Positions 1-9,228 of a DNA stretch of 49,231 nucleotides are shown here, piece after piece. The first letter of the stretch is position 1. Every line of letters begins with the position of its first letter. The notes beneath the pieces were generated by a model. It ran no database searches. It saw only the letters and a list, made by a program, of their open reading frames with translations, and had not been told where the DNA came from. Source of the DNA: Pseudobdellovibrionaceae bacterium. GTDB taxonomy: Bacteria; Bdellovibrionota; Bdellovibrionia; Bdellovibrionales; UBA1609. The position numbers and the translations under genes are program-made. The stretch is taken from contig JACKAN010000020.1 of the NCBI GenBank assembly GCA_020635055.1, positions 1 through 49,231 of the forward strand. The letters run 5' to 3'.

Positions 1-1194
1 TTCTTCATTTTTAATTTCCGCCATCTTAAGCAAGGTGTCACTGGCATCAGCAACAATCTGTGGATAAATACGTAAGTGATGTTTAGGGGTATACATAACT
101 TTATCACTAAGCACAGAGTTTAAAGCATAGATGTAAAATACACTTCCTCCGGGGTTATTAATTTCGTCGATGACTAGAGCGTCTGTAAGATTTTGATATT
201 TTTCTATGATTTCTTTAAATTGGCTAAATTGAACCCCGTCTGCCATATAATGTGCTATACGAATATAGCCAATCAATTTGCCTTCATCATTTTTATATAT
301 ATACGCGTGATAGTGGTTTTCTTTATCCGATTCCCAAACTAGTTTCCCAAGCATTGGAACAAAACTTTTTCTATTACCAATAGCAAAAGGGTTTTCAATG
401 TTGGTAATTAAATTGTCCCAACCTAGTAAGGACATTTGTGTATCTTTAATTTTATTGATAACTGTTGATTGGGTTAGAGAACTTGAAATTGATTTATCAT
501 GTTCATCAGATCTCAAAGGGAGGTTTTGAACATCGTTGTAATTAACTGTTTCAGGTGTGTATTCCCAAATTAGTTGGATATGAGAAGGTTTATCAGCACC
601 TTCTTTTTTAAAACCGATCTCTACAGTACCTCTTGGAACATCCATAGCTTTAGCTGCTGATCTAGACGTTAAAAGTAATTCTGCAATTGCCTGATCTGTA
701 CGAGCTACTCCCATGCCATTTTCTATAGCTAATTCATTAAGAACATCTTGCACTGGACGACCATCAAACTCTACAACTTCATCACCAACATTATATGGAA
801 ATGCCGTTAATGATAGTTTATCTCTATTTATGTGTGCAATATAGATTTTACCTTGGGCAGATTTCACTGAAAATGGAAGTGTAGCACGCTCATTTGCGTA
901 AAAGCGATAGCCAACATGATAATCTTGTGTGGATCTAAAAAAATTCTTAAGAGTCTTTTGGTAGTCCTTTACAGTAAAGTCTTGTTTTGAATCGATTTGA
1001 CCCATGGCTTCTGCAAGCTCATTATCTAAATCCCAAGCTATGTATTTGTATTTCCACTCGGATGGAGCATAAGCAGTTCTGTAGGTGTTCGCTACAAATT
1101 GTAACTCATGTTTCATTTGCTCTTTGTATGTGCTAACGGCTTTACTGTGTAAACTAGATAACAACACAGCCAAAAGTATAAAAACTTTCTTCAT
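1..1194 (-). CDS. CPAF-like S41 family serine protease, exported (3' end outside window)
   Basis: The frame is open from ATG at 1194 to the window edge, giving 398 residues and no stop. Residues 1-18 form a signal peptide (MKKVFILLAVLLSSLHS). A DYHVGY stretch puts a likely catalytic His at residue 93. A PDZ-like VGDEVVEFDGRPV follows at about 136-148. The S41 nucleophile motif NPGGSVFYIYAL has Ser at 351. The NPGGS(V)xY and TPKH segments resemble chlamydial CPAF rather than ordinary CtpA/Prc proteases, which carry a Ser/Lys dyad. The third catalytic residue (Glu in CPAF) would lie just beyond the window. The protein is probably a periplasmic or secreted endoprotease; its substrate is unknown. 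The S41 call is firm, the CPAF subfamily call is from memory of its motifs. Confidence 0.82.
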   Translation of the reverse strand, partial: MKKVFILLAVLLSSLHSKAVSTYKEQMKHELQFVANTYRTAYAPSEWKYKYIAWDLDNELAEAMGQIDSKQDFTVKDYQKTLKNFFRSTQDYHVGYRFYANERATLPFSVKSAQGKIYIAHINRDKLSLTAFPYNVGDEVVEFDGRPVQDVLNELAIENGMGVARTDQAIAELLLTSRSAAKAMDVPRGTVEIGFKKEGADKPSHIQLIWEYTPETVNYNDVQNLPLRSDEHDKSISSSLTQSTVINKIKDTQMSLLGWDNLITNIENPFAIGNRKSFVPMLGKLVWESDKENHYHAYIYKNDEGKLIGYIRIAHYMADGVQFSQFKEIIEKYQNLTDALVIDEINNPGGSVFYIYALNSVLSDKVMYTPKHHLRIYPQIVADASDTLLKMAEIKNEE

Positions 1195-1268
1195 TAATTC
1201 CCCCTCGTATAATTAAAATTCTTTAAGAACTTTTTAAATTTTAATTGAAGTGGGGTTTTAGTACAAAA

Positions 1269-1292
1269 AAAAGGGGTTTGATAACCCCTTTT
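1269..1292 (-). terminator. Intrinsic terminator after rplM-rpsI
   Basis: A perfect 10-bp inverted repeat (AAAAGGGGTT / AACCCCTTTT) has a 4-nt loop. On the minus strand it is followed by a run of eight T. It lies 27 bases past the rpsI stop codon and separates this operon from the protease gene. Confidence 0.85.
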
Positions 1293-1318
1293 GTAAAATT
1301 TGTAATGTACGTTGTTGA

Positions 1319-1714
1319 TTAACGTTTTGAGAATTGAGTTGAACGACGGGCTTTATGACGTCCGTATTTTTTACGTTCCACTTCTCTGGCATCACGAGTT
1401 AACAAGCCAGCCTTTTTTAATACTGGGCGAAGTTCACCATCAAAAACTAAAAGTGCTTTTGCGATTCCATGTCTAATGGCTTCTGCTTGGCCATTAGTTC
1501 CACCACCACTAACAGTGATTTTTGCATCAAATCTATTTTTGGTGTCAGTTACAGAGAAGGGTTGTTGAACAATCACTCTGCCAACAGGAGTTTGTAAGTA
1601 TTTATCATACTCTTTTCCATTTATTGTTAGCTTTCCAGTTCCAGGCATAAGGAAAATTCTAGCAGCGCTCGATTTTCTTTTTCCAGTGGCATAGTAAACT
1701 TTATCTTTAGACAT
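1319..1714 (-). CDS. rpsI: 30S ribosomal protein S9
   Basis: Small-subunit protein S9, 131 aa, the usual bacterial length. The C-terminal tail KARRSTQFSKR is the conserved basic extension that reaches toward the P-site tRNA. The N-terminal YYATGKRKSSAARIFL and central SGGGTNGQAEAIRHGIAKAL are family signatures. The ATG is preceded by AGAGGA. It follows rplM by 13 bases, the standard rplM-rpsI pair, and a strong hairpin terminator lies downstream. Confidence 0.98.
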   Translation of the reverse strand: MSKDKVYYATGKRKSSAARIFLMPGTGKLTINGKEYDKYLQTPVGRVIVQQPFSVTDTKNRFDAKITVSGGGTNGQAEAIRHGIAKALLVFDGELRPVLKKAGLLTRDAREVERKKYGRHKARRSTQFSKR

Positions 1715-1727
1715 GGGTTCCTCTTAA

Positions 1728-2159
1728 TTATTTAATATTACAAGCGACAGGTTTTTGTGAACTATGAGGGTGTTCAGCTCCACTATATATTTTTAGTTTA
1801 TTATGGAGTTTTCTACCCAGGCGATTTTTTGGCAACATTCCCTCAACAGCAAAGCGAACAATTTGTGTTGAGTCTTTATCTAAATATTCTTTTGCAGTAG
1901 TAGATTTAGTGGAACCAAAATAGCGAGAGTGAGTGTAGTATTTTTTCTCGTCCCACTTATTACCAGTAAACACCACTTTGTCAGAGTTAATAATAATAAC
2001 ATTATCACCAGTATCAACATGGGGAGTGAAAGTGGGTTTTCTTTTCCCACGTAAGATCATAGCTACTTCAGAAGCGAGTCGGCCAACAGTTTTATTAGTG
2101 GCATCAATAAGCATCCATTTTTGTTTCACTTCACCAGGTTTTGCATTCCAAGTTTTCAT
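1728..2159 (-). CDS. rplM: 50S ribosomal protein L13
   Basis: Large-subunit protein L13, 143 aa, full length. The N-terminal WMLIDATNKTVGRLASEVA and the central FTPHVDTGDNVIIIN and MLPKNRLGRK segments are typical. It sits between truA (45 bases upstream) and rpsI (13 bases downstream) and should be co-transcribed with rpsI. Confidence 0.98.
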   Translation of the reverse strand: MKTWNAKPGEVKQKWMLIDATNKTVGRLASEVAMILRGKRKPTFTPHVDTGDNVIIINSDKVVFTGNKWDEKKYYTHSRYFGSTKSTTAKEYLDKDSTQIVRFAVEGMLPKNRLGRKLHNKLKIYSGAEHPHSSQKPVACNIK

Positions 2160-2204
2160 TTTTGTACCTCAAACAAACAAATATCGCGTAAAGAAGCGTC
2201 AGTA

Positions 2205-2975
2205 TTAAAGTTTTCGGCACTTATTGTCAAGGGGGAGAGGATATTCTACCTTATATAAATAGAGTCCTTGGGCTGGCGCGGTGCCCAAAGCCTGAGTGCG
2301 GTTTCTAGAAGCTAAAATTTCCGACATATGCTTAGAATTTAAGCCCTTGCGGTGAAGATCTAAAGCTGTTCCCACAATATTTCGCACCATCTGTTTAAGA
2401 AAGCCCGATCCAGTAATTGAAAATTCTACAAGTTCACCGGCTTTTGCTCGCCACTGCAAATCATAAATACGTCTTATCGTAGAGGAAACTTCCGTCCCTG
2501 TGGTCTGAAAACTTTTGAAATCATGTTCACCTAAAAGAGGTGAAGTTAACTGATTCAGTTTTTGTAAATCTAAAGCGTGCTTTACCCAAGTGCTGTACTT
2601 ATGGCGAAAGGCGGAGGGCAACTCCGAATTTAAAATAAGATAGCGATAGTTTTTTTTAATGGCAGAGGCCACAGCATGAAAGTCATGGGGTGCCTCCCAG
2701 GCGGCCTTGATTACCATTTCTGGTGGAGTTAAAGAGTTCAATGCGCGAACTAAATTTAAGTTCTCAGGGAATTTTTCTACTTCAAAATGTACCACTTGCC
2801 CCATGGCATGAACGCCTGTGTCTGTACGACCCGAACCCATCGTATTAATGCTTTGGTTAAAAACTATGGAAAGGGCTTCTTCGAGTTTGCCTTGCAAAGT
2901 GGGCTTGCCGCGCTTTTGTTTTTGCCAACCACCAAATGGTGAACCATCGTAGGCCATTAGAAGTTTAATTTTCAT
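2205..2975 (-). CDS. truA: tRNA pseudouridine(38-40) synthase TruA
   Basis: Converts uridines 38-40 of the tRNA anticodon arm to pseudouridine. At 256 aa it has the normal length. The catalytic Asp is D52 in GSGRTDTGVHAMGQ. The N-terminal AYDGSPFGGWQ and the late SGFLKQMVRNIVGT are also family motifs. It starts 4 bases after the upstream envelope-protein gene stops and precedes rplM-rpsI, an order seen in many bacteria. Confidence 0.97.
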   Translation of the reverse strand: MKIKLLMAYDGSPFGGWQKQKRGKPTLQGKLEEALSIVFNQSINTMGSGRTDTGVHAMGQVVHFEVEKFPENLNLVRALNSLTPPEMVIKAAWEAPHDFHAVASAIKKNYRYLILNSELPSAFRHKYSTWVKHALDLQKLNQLTSPLLGEHDFKSFQTTGTEVSSTIRRIYDLQWRAKAGELVEFSITGSGFLKQMVRNIVGTALDLHRKGLNSKHMSEILASRNRTQALGTAPAQGLYLYKVEYPLPLDNKCRKL

Positions 2976-2979
2976 GAAG

Positions 2980-3816
2980 TCAATACTCTATCATTAATCC
3001 AGCGTTAATAATTTCCCCTGTAAAATCAAATTTTTCAGAGAGGCCCAAGATTTGTCTGTATTCAAAGGCTAAAAGAGTTTTATTAATTCCATAATCTCTG
3101 TCCAATGCTCTTGCTGCTTGCGGAGCCAGAGCATTGATAGAAATTGCCCCACCGGCAAAAAGTGGAGACATCAAAGCACCACCAAATTTGGGTCCGGCAT
3201 TGTCATCGCGAAGTTCTGCAAAAGCGAAAACACCTATTCCTGCTCCAGCAAAGGGAACAATCCACTGCTTTTCACTGAACATCATTTTATAAATCACACT
3301 TGCAGTTATAGGTATGGCGAGAAAGGTGAACTTTTCTCGCGCTGGGTTGGTGGGATCATTTTTAAAAACACCATTACCTTGTGTTAAATACAGACCTGTT
3401 CCCAAAAGTCCGTTAATTTCACCTAGAAAGCGTTTCCATTTCCACTCATAGTCTATTAAAAGCATGGGTGAGCTGGCGCTCTCATAAATATCAACAAAAT
3501 TTATATCACTTTCACCGCTGAGTTCCTGAGGGTCATAAATCCCAAATTTTACCGACATACTTTGGGTATTTGGAGACTCATAGGTTTCATACAAATATTC
3601 TTTGTCAGAAGTTATGCGAGTGAGTCCTTTTTTTGCATTGGGGTGAGGCATGCGAACATCGCGATTGGTGGGATTATCATACTGACTGGAGGGCAGACTG
3701 TTGTGCATTTTTGGCTCTACCACTTCTTGCGCCAGAGCTTTACTAACCCAAATCCCCCAATATATAAAACTTATTAAAATAAAAATAAAATTGCGAGTGG
3801 GTAATTGTTTATTCAT
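2980..3816 (-). CDS. Exported protein, probable outer-membrane barrel; function unknown
   Basis: Not recognised. It has 278 aa with a hydrophobic N-terminal signal (about residues 10-29, ending SKALAQE). The rest alternates short hydrophobic and polar stretches, with Gly- and aromatic-rich segments such as WIVPFAGAGIGVFAFAEL, and ends in an aromatic residue (GLMIEY), as outer-membrane strands often do. The ATG has AAGG 6 bases upstream. It is 22 bases downstream of the 3839-5230 gene and 4 bases upstream of truA, so the three are probably co-transcribed. Location in the outer membrane is inferred. Confidence 0.6.
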   Translation of the reverse strand: MNKQLPTRNFIFILISFIYWGIWVSKALAQEVVEPKMHNSLPSSQYDNPTNRDVRMPHPNAKKGLTRITSDKEYLYETYESPNTQSMSVKFGIYDPQELSGESDINFVDIYESASSPMLLIDYEWKWKRFLGEINGLLGTGLYLTQGNGVFKNDPTNPAREKFTFLAIPITASVIYKMMFSEKQWIVPFAGAGIGVFAFAELRDDNAGPKFGGALMSPLFAGGAISINALAPQAARALDRDYGINKTLLAFEYRQILGLSEKFDFTGEIINAGLMIEY

Positions 3817-3838
3817 TGCTGCCTTATAACTAAAAAAT

Positions 3839-5230
3839 TTAAACTCTAGATGTCCTATCAGTGTCTATTCTCATATTCTTTGAAGATAAATATTTTCTTC
3901 CCCAGGTTCCAAAAGCTAATAAAATTAAAATCATTACATTTAAAACTATTAATGTGGAAGTTATACCTATCTCAAGACTCAGCTTTGCAAACAACCAAAT
4001 AGGATACAGACCCCAGCGGGCCAAACTTTTAAGGAATTCACTTTGTTTAATGAACTGCGAAGCTCTAGAGCCATATTTGTAATAAAGCAAATTGGCTTTT
4101 CTTCCCCAAGAGTAGGGGAGTAAAAACTTTTTGCGGAAACTCCGAAAATCTTGCACCTTAGGTGCCATGCTGGAGCCAAAAGCCACCGTAGAAATAAAAC
4201 AATTAAAATCTTCAGCCAGTAATCCAATCACTTCATCGGGCTTGGCAGTAAGAGGGCATAAGAACTCATCAGCCGGCACAGACATATCGTTTCCGCAATT
4301 GGTATTGCCTGTATAAACACTGTCGTCAGTAATGTCTGTTAAATTATTGGCCTCATCGATGAGCATGCCACGAAAAAAATAAAGTGTATTGTTGCTCAAA
4401 TCACTAACGGTATTGCTGGCCAAATCGGGTTCGGTATTGGAATCACCTTCCAGGATTTGAATGTCTTTATATTGTTTATTATCGATGGCTTCTCGGGGAT
4501 TTAAATTCTCTTTGGCAAAGGATTTTGTGGAGTAGATAATGCGAAAATATTTAAATTTAGAATTGGTGTCACTGGGGAAATTCCCTTCAGATTTCACGTC
4601 TTCCAAATATATTTTTTTATCACCTGGGTAGGCGGTAAATTGACAAATCCCGCGACTGACACTTTCGCAAGGCCCCAAAGTGTCTGAAGCAACGGTGGGA
4701 TTAATTAATTTGAGCGCCACATCTAAAGTTGTTCCTTTAAAATCAGTACCATTTTCACTCACTCCAATGCGCAAAGTTCTTGAAAAAGAAGTTGAACATG
4801 TGGAATCAGCTCCTGTAGAGAATTTACTACACAGAGTACTCCAATCAAGTACAGCTACATGAGTACTTCCCGCGCTTAGAGTTTGATTTTCAGTGCTAAC
4901 GCTGTCTACAAGGTCCATTTTTTCATTTTGTGTGGTCTCAATAACTAAAGTTTTACCTGCAGTTTCGGAATCGACAAATTCAATTCGCAATTGCAATGAT
5001 GGGTAGACACGAGCCGTGTTACAAACAGCCAGAGTATCTAGCTGGCAACTGTTGCAAGTTTCGGTGTTTGTAACTTCGCCAGAGCAATCTACCCCACCCA
5101 TTCCACCAATAATTTCTGGGGTGGTCGTACTATCTGTGAATACAGAAGCACCAAGCACTCTTGTAATGTCGGCTGCGGCTAAAGACATTTGTGGAAAGAA
5201 AAATAAAAATATCAAAAAAAATCGAGTCAA
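3839..5230 (-). CDS. Secreted Cys-containing protein with C-terminal membrane anchor; function unknown
   Basis: Not recognised. The longest frame starts at GTG 5239, but AGAGG would then be only 1 base away. The TTG at 5230 has the same AGAGG at 8 bases and yields a clean signal peptide (TRFFLIFLFFFPQMSLAAA). The mature part has several Cys near its start (CSGEV, TETCNSCQ, AVCNTA), suggesting disulfides, and two fibronectin-like stretches around residues 200-310. A strong transmembrane helix lies at about residues 425-445, followed by a basic tail (GRKYLSSKNMR). The topology suggests a periplasmic or surface domain anchored at its C-terminus. Confidence 0.6.
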   Translation of the reverse strand: MTRFFLIFLFFFPQMSLAAADITRVLGASVFTDSTTTPEIIGGMGGVDCSGEVTNTETCNSCQLDTLAVCNTARVYPSLQLRIEFVDSETAGKTLVIETTQNEKMDLVDSVSTENQTLSAGSTHVAVLDWSTLCSKFSTGADSTCSTSFSRTLRIGVSENGTDFKGTTLDVALKLINPTVASDTLGPCESVSRGICQFTAYPGDKKIYLEDVKSEGNFPSDTNSKFKYFRIIYSTKSFAKENLNPREAIDNKQYKDIQILEGDSNTEPDLASNTVSDLSNNTLYFFRGMLIDEANNLTDITDDSVYTGNTNCGNDMSVPADEFLCPLTAKPDEVIGLLAEDFNCFISTVAFGSSMAPKVQDFRSFRKKFLLPYSWGRKANLLYYKYGSRASQFIKQSEFLKSLARWGLYPIWLFAKLSLEIGITSTLIVLNVMILILLAFGTWGRKYLSSKNMRIDTDRTSRV

Positions 5231-5478
5231 AAAATACACCTCTTATAAAAACACATTGCTTAAACATACACTTCAAAAAAGTAGGGTAGCCTCAAAGGCC
5301 AAACATAAGTATCTATATCATTACAACGGAAATAGGGACTCGAATCAAGTCTTTTAAATAGAGTATAATAACTGCCAAAATCAATAAAGGATTTTAAAAA
5401 AACACTGTTCTGTAGACCTTTATTTATAGTAAAACATATGATTTTAATCCGATAATTCTAGGCCAATGAGATAATATT

Positions 5479-6507
5479 CTATTTTAAAGGGTCGATATCA
5501 AATATTTTTTCTGCAATTTGGAGGCCATTGAGAGCGGCACCCTTGTACAAATTGTCGGCGACAACCCACATTAAAACAGTGTTGGGGTCATACAAATCTT
5601 TATGAACGCGACCAACAAAAACTGGGGCCTTGCCATCGGTTGAACGCACTGTTGGGTAATCATCAGCTTCATTGTGAGCAACAAACTTTAAACCATTGAA
5701 CTTATTTAAGCTGTTGTGGATTTTTGCCAAGCTCACGTCTTCATTTAGGGTAACCCACACAGCTTCACCATGACCGTTCAATGTGGGAACTCGAACAGTG
5801 AATGCAGAAACCGGCAATTTTGGCATATTCAAGATTTTTCGAGTTTCAGTCATTATCTTTACTTCTTCACTACTAAAACCTTCACTATTAAAAGAACCTA
5901 TTTGTGGTATGGAATTAAAAGCAATGGGGTGAGCAAAGACTTGTGGTTTTATGTCTGCATTTGCATTGTCCAACAAGCTTTTTGTTTGAGTTAATAATTC
6001 CTCCTTGCCTTCTTTTCCAGCGCCGCTGACGGATTGGTAAGTGGAAACAATCACTCTGGAAATGCCAAAATCTAAGGCTAATGGGGCCAGTGCGACAACC
6101 AATTGAATTGTGGAACAGTTGGGGTTGGCAATGACTTCTTTTTTATCTTGGGCTTTTGGTAGTAAATTACCGTTAATTTCTGGGACTATCAGTTTGTGTT
6201 CGGGACTCATTCGAAAAGCAGCTGAATTATCTACAGCGAAGGCATTGCATTCAACTGCATGAGGGGCCCATTGTTTACTAATGTCATCCCCAGAGGAAAA
6301 GAATACCAAATCCAAACCCTGAAAACAGTTTTCTTTTAAAACTTCACACTTAGCTGTTTTTGTGCCAGCGGTTATTGCGTGACCCAAACTTTTTTCACTG
6401 GCATAGAGGCGCAATTCGTTAATGGGGAAATTTCTTTCTATTAAAAGTTTTAAAAAGGCTTCACCTACAGCACCCGTAGCGCCGACAACACCAATATTTA
6501 AGCCCAT
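5479..6507 (-). CDS. asd: Aspartate-semialdehyde dehydrogenase
   Basis: Reduces L-aspartyl-4-phosphate to L-aspartate-4-semialdehyde with NADPH, the branch point for diaminopimelate, lysine, threonine and methionine. The nucleotide loop VGATGAVGEAFL is at the N-terminus. The active-site Cys lies in NPNCSTIQ (residue 131 from this start). VSTYQSVSGAGKEG and the late RVPTLNGHGEAVW follow family pattern. A longer frame begins at GTG 6516, but that codon lies inside AAAGGTGG, which is the SD for the ATG at 6507, so the inner start is preferred. It is the last gene of a minus-strand group behind pssA. Confidence 0.96.
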   Translation of the reverse strand: MGLNIGVVGATGAVGEAFLKLLIERNFPINELRLYASEKSLGHAITAGTKTAKCEVLKENCFQGLDLVFFSSGDDISKQWAPHAVECNAFAVDNSAAFRMSPEHKLIVPEINGNLLPKAQDKKEVIANPNCSTIQLVVALAPLALDFGISRVIVSTYQSVSGAGKEGKEELLTQTKSLLDNANADIKPQVFAHPIAFNSIPQIGSFNSEGFSSEEVKIMTETRKILNMPKLPVSAFTVRVPTLNGHGEAVWVTLNEDVSLAKIHNSLNKFNGLKFVAHNEADDYPTVRSTDGKAPVFVGRVHKDLYDPNTVLMWVVADNLYKGAALNGLQIAEKIFDIDPLK

Positions 6508-6574
6508 TTCTACCACCTTTTTTAAAATTTAAATGTGTTATTTAGTTCTAAAGTTTGATTTGTGCAATCAATTC

Positions 6575-7477
6575 TTAATGACTATTGGTTGGGGTTTCGT
6601 CGTCCCAATCTTCAGACTCCAAAAATTCTATGTCTTGATCCAAATCACCATCGTGAGGTTCGCCCTCCGCAAGGACTTTACGTTGAGTCTTTCCCAACTT
6701 CAACACTCCAAATACAGCGCCCAAAACAGCATAGGTAAGGAACAAAACAAAGAGCATTACCTCTGGGTGGAGAGCGACGATGGCGAAAAGAAAAACACCC
6801 ATCACCAAATATGTAAATGGAAGACGCTCTTTAAGATCAATATCTTTGAAGGATCGGTAATTAAAATTGCTGACCATGGTGAAACCCAGTAGAAAAGTCA
6901 TGGCTAAAATATTCCAACTTTTCCAAGGATCGAGCCCTAAATCATCAAAAGCCAAAACACAACTGGCTACAATCCCCGCAGCCATGGGTATGGGGAGCCC
7001 CTGAAAATAAGCTACATTTATGACTTTCTTTTGCACATTAAAACGAGCTAAGCGAAGTCCCCCGCAAGCTAAATAAAAGAAAGCGGCCAACCAACCTAAG
7101 CGTCCGAAAGGTTGCAGAGACCATAAGAAAAGTAAAATTCCTGGCGCCATACCAAAACTGACAATATCACTTAAAGAGTCGTATTCGGCACCAAACTGAC
7201 TGGTGGAGTTAGTCATTCGCGCCACTCGCCCGTCTAACAAATCAAAAATAGCAGCGGCCACAATGGCGTAAGACCCTATAAGAAATTGACCTTTGATGGA
7301 GTAAACAATGGCAAAGAAACCACAAAACATATTTGCAGTCGTTAGTAAATTAGGCAGCACATAAATATTTACACTGAATCTTTCACGAAACTTTTTTGTT
7401 CTCTTGCCCAATGATTTTAATGTTTTTTTTCTTTTTGTCATAGTTGAGTTGTCTTTTTTGTCTGTGATGTTGAGCAC
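6575..7477 (-). CDS. pssA: CDP-diacylglycerol-serine O-phosphatidyltransferase
   Basis: Makes phosphatidylserine from CDP-diacylglycerol and serine at the inner membrane, the first step to phosphatidylethanolamine. The CDP-alcohol phosphotransferase motif DG(x)2AR(x)8G(x)3D(x)3D is seen as DGRVARMTNSTSQFGAEYDS with SLSD following. Several transmembrane helices follow, and the tail is acidic. The chosen GTG (7477) begins 2 bases after the stop of the upstream kinase-like gene and has GGAGG about 9 bases upstream. An alternative ATG at 7441 (MTKRKKT) has no clear SD. Translation looks coupled to the upstream gene. Confidence 0.93.
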   Translation of the reverse strand: MLNITDKKDNSTMTKRKKTLKSLGKRTKKFRERFSVNIYVLPNLLTTANMFCGFFAIVYSIKGQFLIGSYAIVAAAIFDLLDGRVARMTNSTSQFGAEYDSLSDIVSFGMAPGILLFLWSLQPFGRLGWLAAFFYLACGGLRLARFNVQKKVINVAYFQGLPIPMAAGIVASCVLAFDDLGLDPWKSWNILAMTFLLGFTMVSNFNYRSFKDIDLKERLPFTYLVMGVFLFAIVALHPEVMLFVLFLTYAVLGAVFGVLKLGKTQRKVLAEGEPHDGDLDQDIEFLESEDWDDETPTNSH

Positions 7478-7479
7478 TC

Positions 7480-8130
7480 CTAGAAGCCTCCAAATAAATA
7501 GTAAATGCCCCATAAGCCGGTTGCACATAACAATGGAAAAGTAAAATTATCATCAATTTTTTGGATGGGAATCAGTTCAGAAAAAGTGCTGACTAATCCA
7601 GCCAATAAACTGACAATCATAATTCTATCCGTCATTGTATTAGTAATAAAAAAGAAGACAAAGGCAATGAGAGTTGAAACTATAAAAGCGGCTAGACAGC
7701 CTTGAAGTGTTTTGTGGCCAAAAATTCTATCCTGGCCATACTTCAAGCCGACAAAGCTGGCCATCGGGTCTGCCGTGCCTAACAATAACAGAGTTAATAA
7801 AACTATAGGTTTAGGAAAGATTAACATTGTGATCAAAACACCATTTAATAAGTAAGTGGTCCCAGCAATACTTTGTCTTTCACTTTCACGCATAATGGGC
7901 ATAAACATGTTCAATAAAACATGATTCAATGCAGGGAGTTGCTTTCTTAATAAATCCAGAGTGGTAAAAAGGGCCGCAGCTAATGCCATAACCTGAATAG
8001 CTGTGGAGTGGGACACTCTAAAATATATAAGGCTAATAATCATAACCCCTATAAAGTGCCAGAGCTTACGTAGGACATGTAAATCGGTTTTCTTTTTCAT
8101 ATTCAGTGGGTTCAATACAAAACTTTCCAT
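7480..8130 (-). CDS. CTP-dependent diacylglycerol/polyprenol kinase family membrane protein
   Basis: Integral membrane protein of about 216 aa with five or more hydrophobic segments. It matches the SEC59/DGK1/VTE5 family of CTP-using lipid kinases by RKLWHFIGV near the N-terminus, LGTADPMASFVG in the middle, and FGHKTLQGCLAAF with ELIPIQKIDDNFTFPL near the end. The lipid substrate (diacylglycerol, polyprenol or phytol-like) cannot be read from sequence. It is immediately followed by pssA, which supports a phospholipid-related role. The start is uncertain: TTG 8136, ATG 8130 and ATG 8100 are possible and none has a good SD. Confidence 0.8.
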   Translation of the reverse strand: MESFVLNPLNMKKKTDLHVLRKLWHFIGVMIISLIYFRVSHSTAIQVMALAAALFTTLDLLRKQLPALNHVLLNMFMPIMRESERQSIAGTTYLLNGVLITMLIFPKPIVLLTLLLLGTADPMASFVGLKYGQDRIFGHKTLQGCLAAFIVSTLIAFVFFFITNTMTDRIMIVSLLAGLVSTFSELIPIQKIDDNFTFPLLCATGLWGIYYLFGGF

Positions 8131-8342
8131 AAACAACCAACATATACGACATTTTATGTCTCATCAATGCTTGTGGGTGATCAGCCTAATATATTGAAAA
8201 TACTAGGATAATTTGACTGTCCAGCTTTCTAGTTAAAAATAAATACAAGAATAGTGGCAAAACTCCCCTTTGAAATTAAAATCAAGTAATTACAGGGGGT
8301 TATCACAATAAAATTGGCCTGAGCCTTGCTTTATATCTATAT

Positions 8343-9200
8343 GTGAGGAATTTTAATTTAAATATTCTATTATTGGCCTTGTTTTCATGTAAGGCATTGG
8401 CGACACCCATTTCCTATGGATTTCGGGATGGCTATACCTATGAAGTCAAAAAAGAAAGATACACCAGGGTCTATGAAATACCTCTTGTTACAGAACCTCA
8501 GAGCCAGCATCCACCACTTAAAAAAATGATATTTGTTCCCCGTCTCACAAAAGAGTTCAAAGAAAGATATGAACAAACATTTGGTTTTACTGACATTCAA
8601 AGAAATGTGTCTGTTCCCAACCAATATGCAGAACAAGAGTATCAGCCGGGAGTTTGGGTCACACCGGAAGAAGATCAAAGAAGAAGAGAATCCTTTGGAA
8701 ACTATATGGTTAAAAGACTTACTGAACATCATGTGGATGAGTACTTTAAATCAAACCCTTCTGTGCGTCCTATTTATGAGCTTAAAGAGAAAATTAGCCA
8801 TATCGATTTAGAAGTTAAGAAGGGATACAAAGTTTACTTACATTACTCTTATAGTGGTAATTATTTGAATCTTAAAGTGGACAATCCCTATGATGTTCAG
8901 AGTCGCATCACCTTAGAGATGAATCCAGAACAAGTGGGACCATCTGAGGTTCAAGAGGCTCGTTTGTTTTTGGGTTACAATTTAAGTAATGATGTTATTA
9001 TTTCTACGGACTACACCTTTAATGATGGTGACTTATCAATTATAGGTAGTCGTTATTTAGGCAATCAAATCTACGCTTCTCTTACGGGCATTGCAGATTT
9101 AAGAGAAGGCGGGAATACAAAAAACAATACACTCACTGGGAGTCGACCAGATATTGAGGGCGAAAAGCGAATCCTTGTGGGGCTGACCTGGTCTCATTAA
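8343..9200 (+). CDS. Exported protein, function unknown
   Basis: Not recognised. It has 285 aa, starting at GTG 8343 (the overlapping ATG at 8341 is followed at once by TGA). Residues 1-20 are a signal peptide ending KALAT. The central region is rich in charged residues and Tyr. The last about 100 residues alternate in a beta-strand pattern (VIISTDYTFNDGDLSIIGS, IYASLTGIADL) and end ILVGLTWSH. No SD is evident. The stop codon lies inside a 14-bp perfect inverted repeat. A periplasmic or outer-membrane site is inferred. Confidence 0.6.
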   Translation: MRNFNLNILLLALFSCKALATPISYGFRDGYTYEVKKERYTRVYEIPLVTEPQSQHPPLKKMIFVPRLTKEFKERYEQTFGFTDIQRNVSVPNQYAEQEYQPGVWVTPEEDQRRRESFGNYMVKRLTEHHVDEYFKSNPSVRPIYELKEKISHIDLEVKKGYKVYLHYSYSGNYLNLKVDNPYDVQSRITLEMNPEQVGPSEVQEARLFLGYNLSNDVIISTDYTFNDGDLSIIGSRYLGNQIYASLTGIADLREGGNTKNNTLTGSRPDIEGEKRILVGLTWSH

Positions 9201-9228
9201 GAGACAAATTTTTTTCTCTTAATGAGAC
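9191..9228. repeat. 14-bp perfect inverted repeat at the gene end
   Basis: GTCTCATTAAGAGA and its exact complement TCTCTTAATGAGAC flank a 10-nt T-rich loop. The left arm contains the TAA stop codon of the 8343-9200 gene. No T-run follows on the plus strand, so it is not a canonical intrinsic terminator, though it may act as one or protect the 3' end of the mRNA. Confidence 0.75.
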
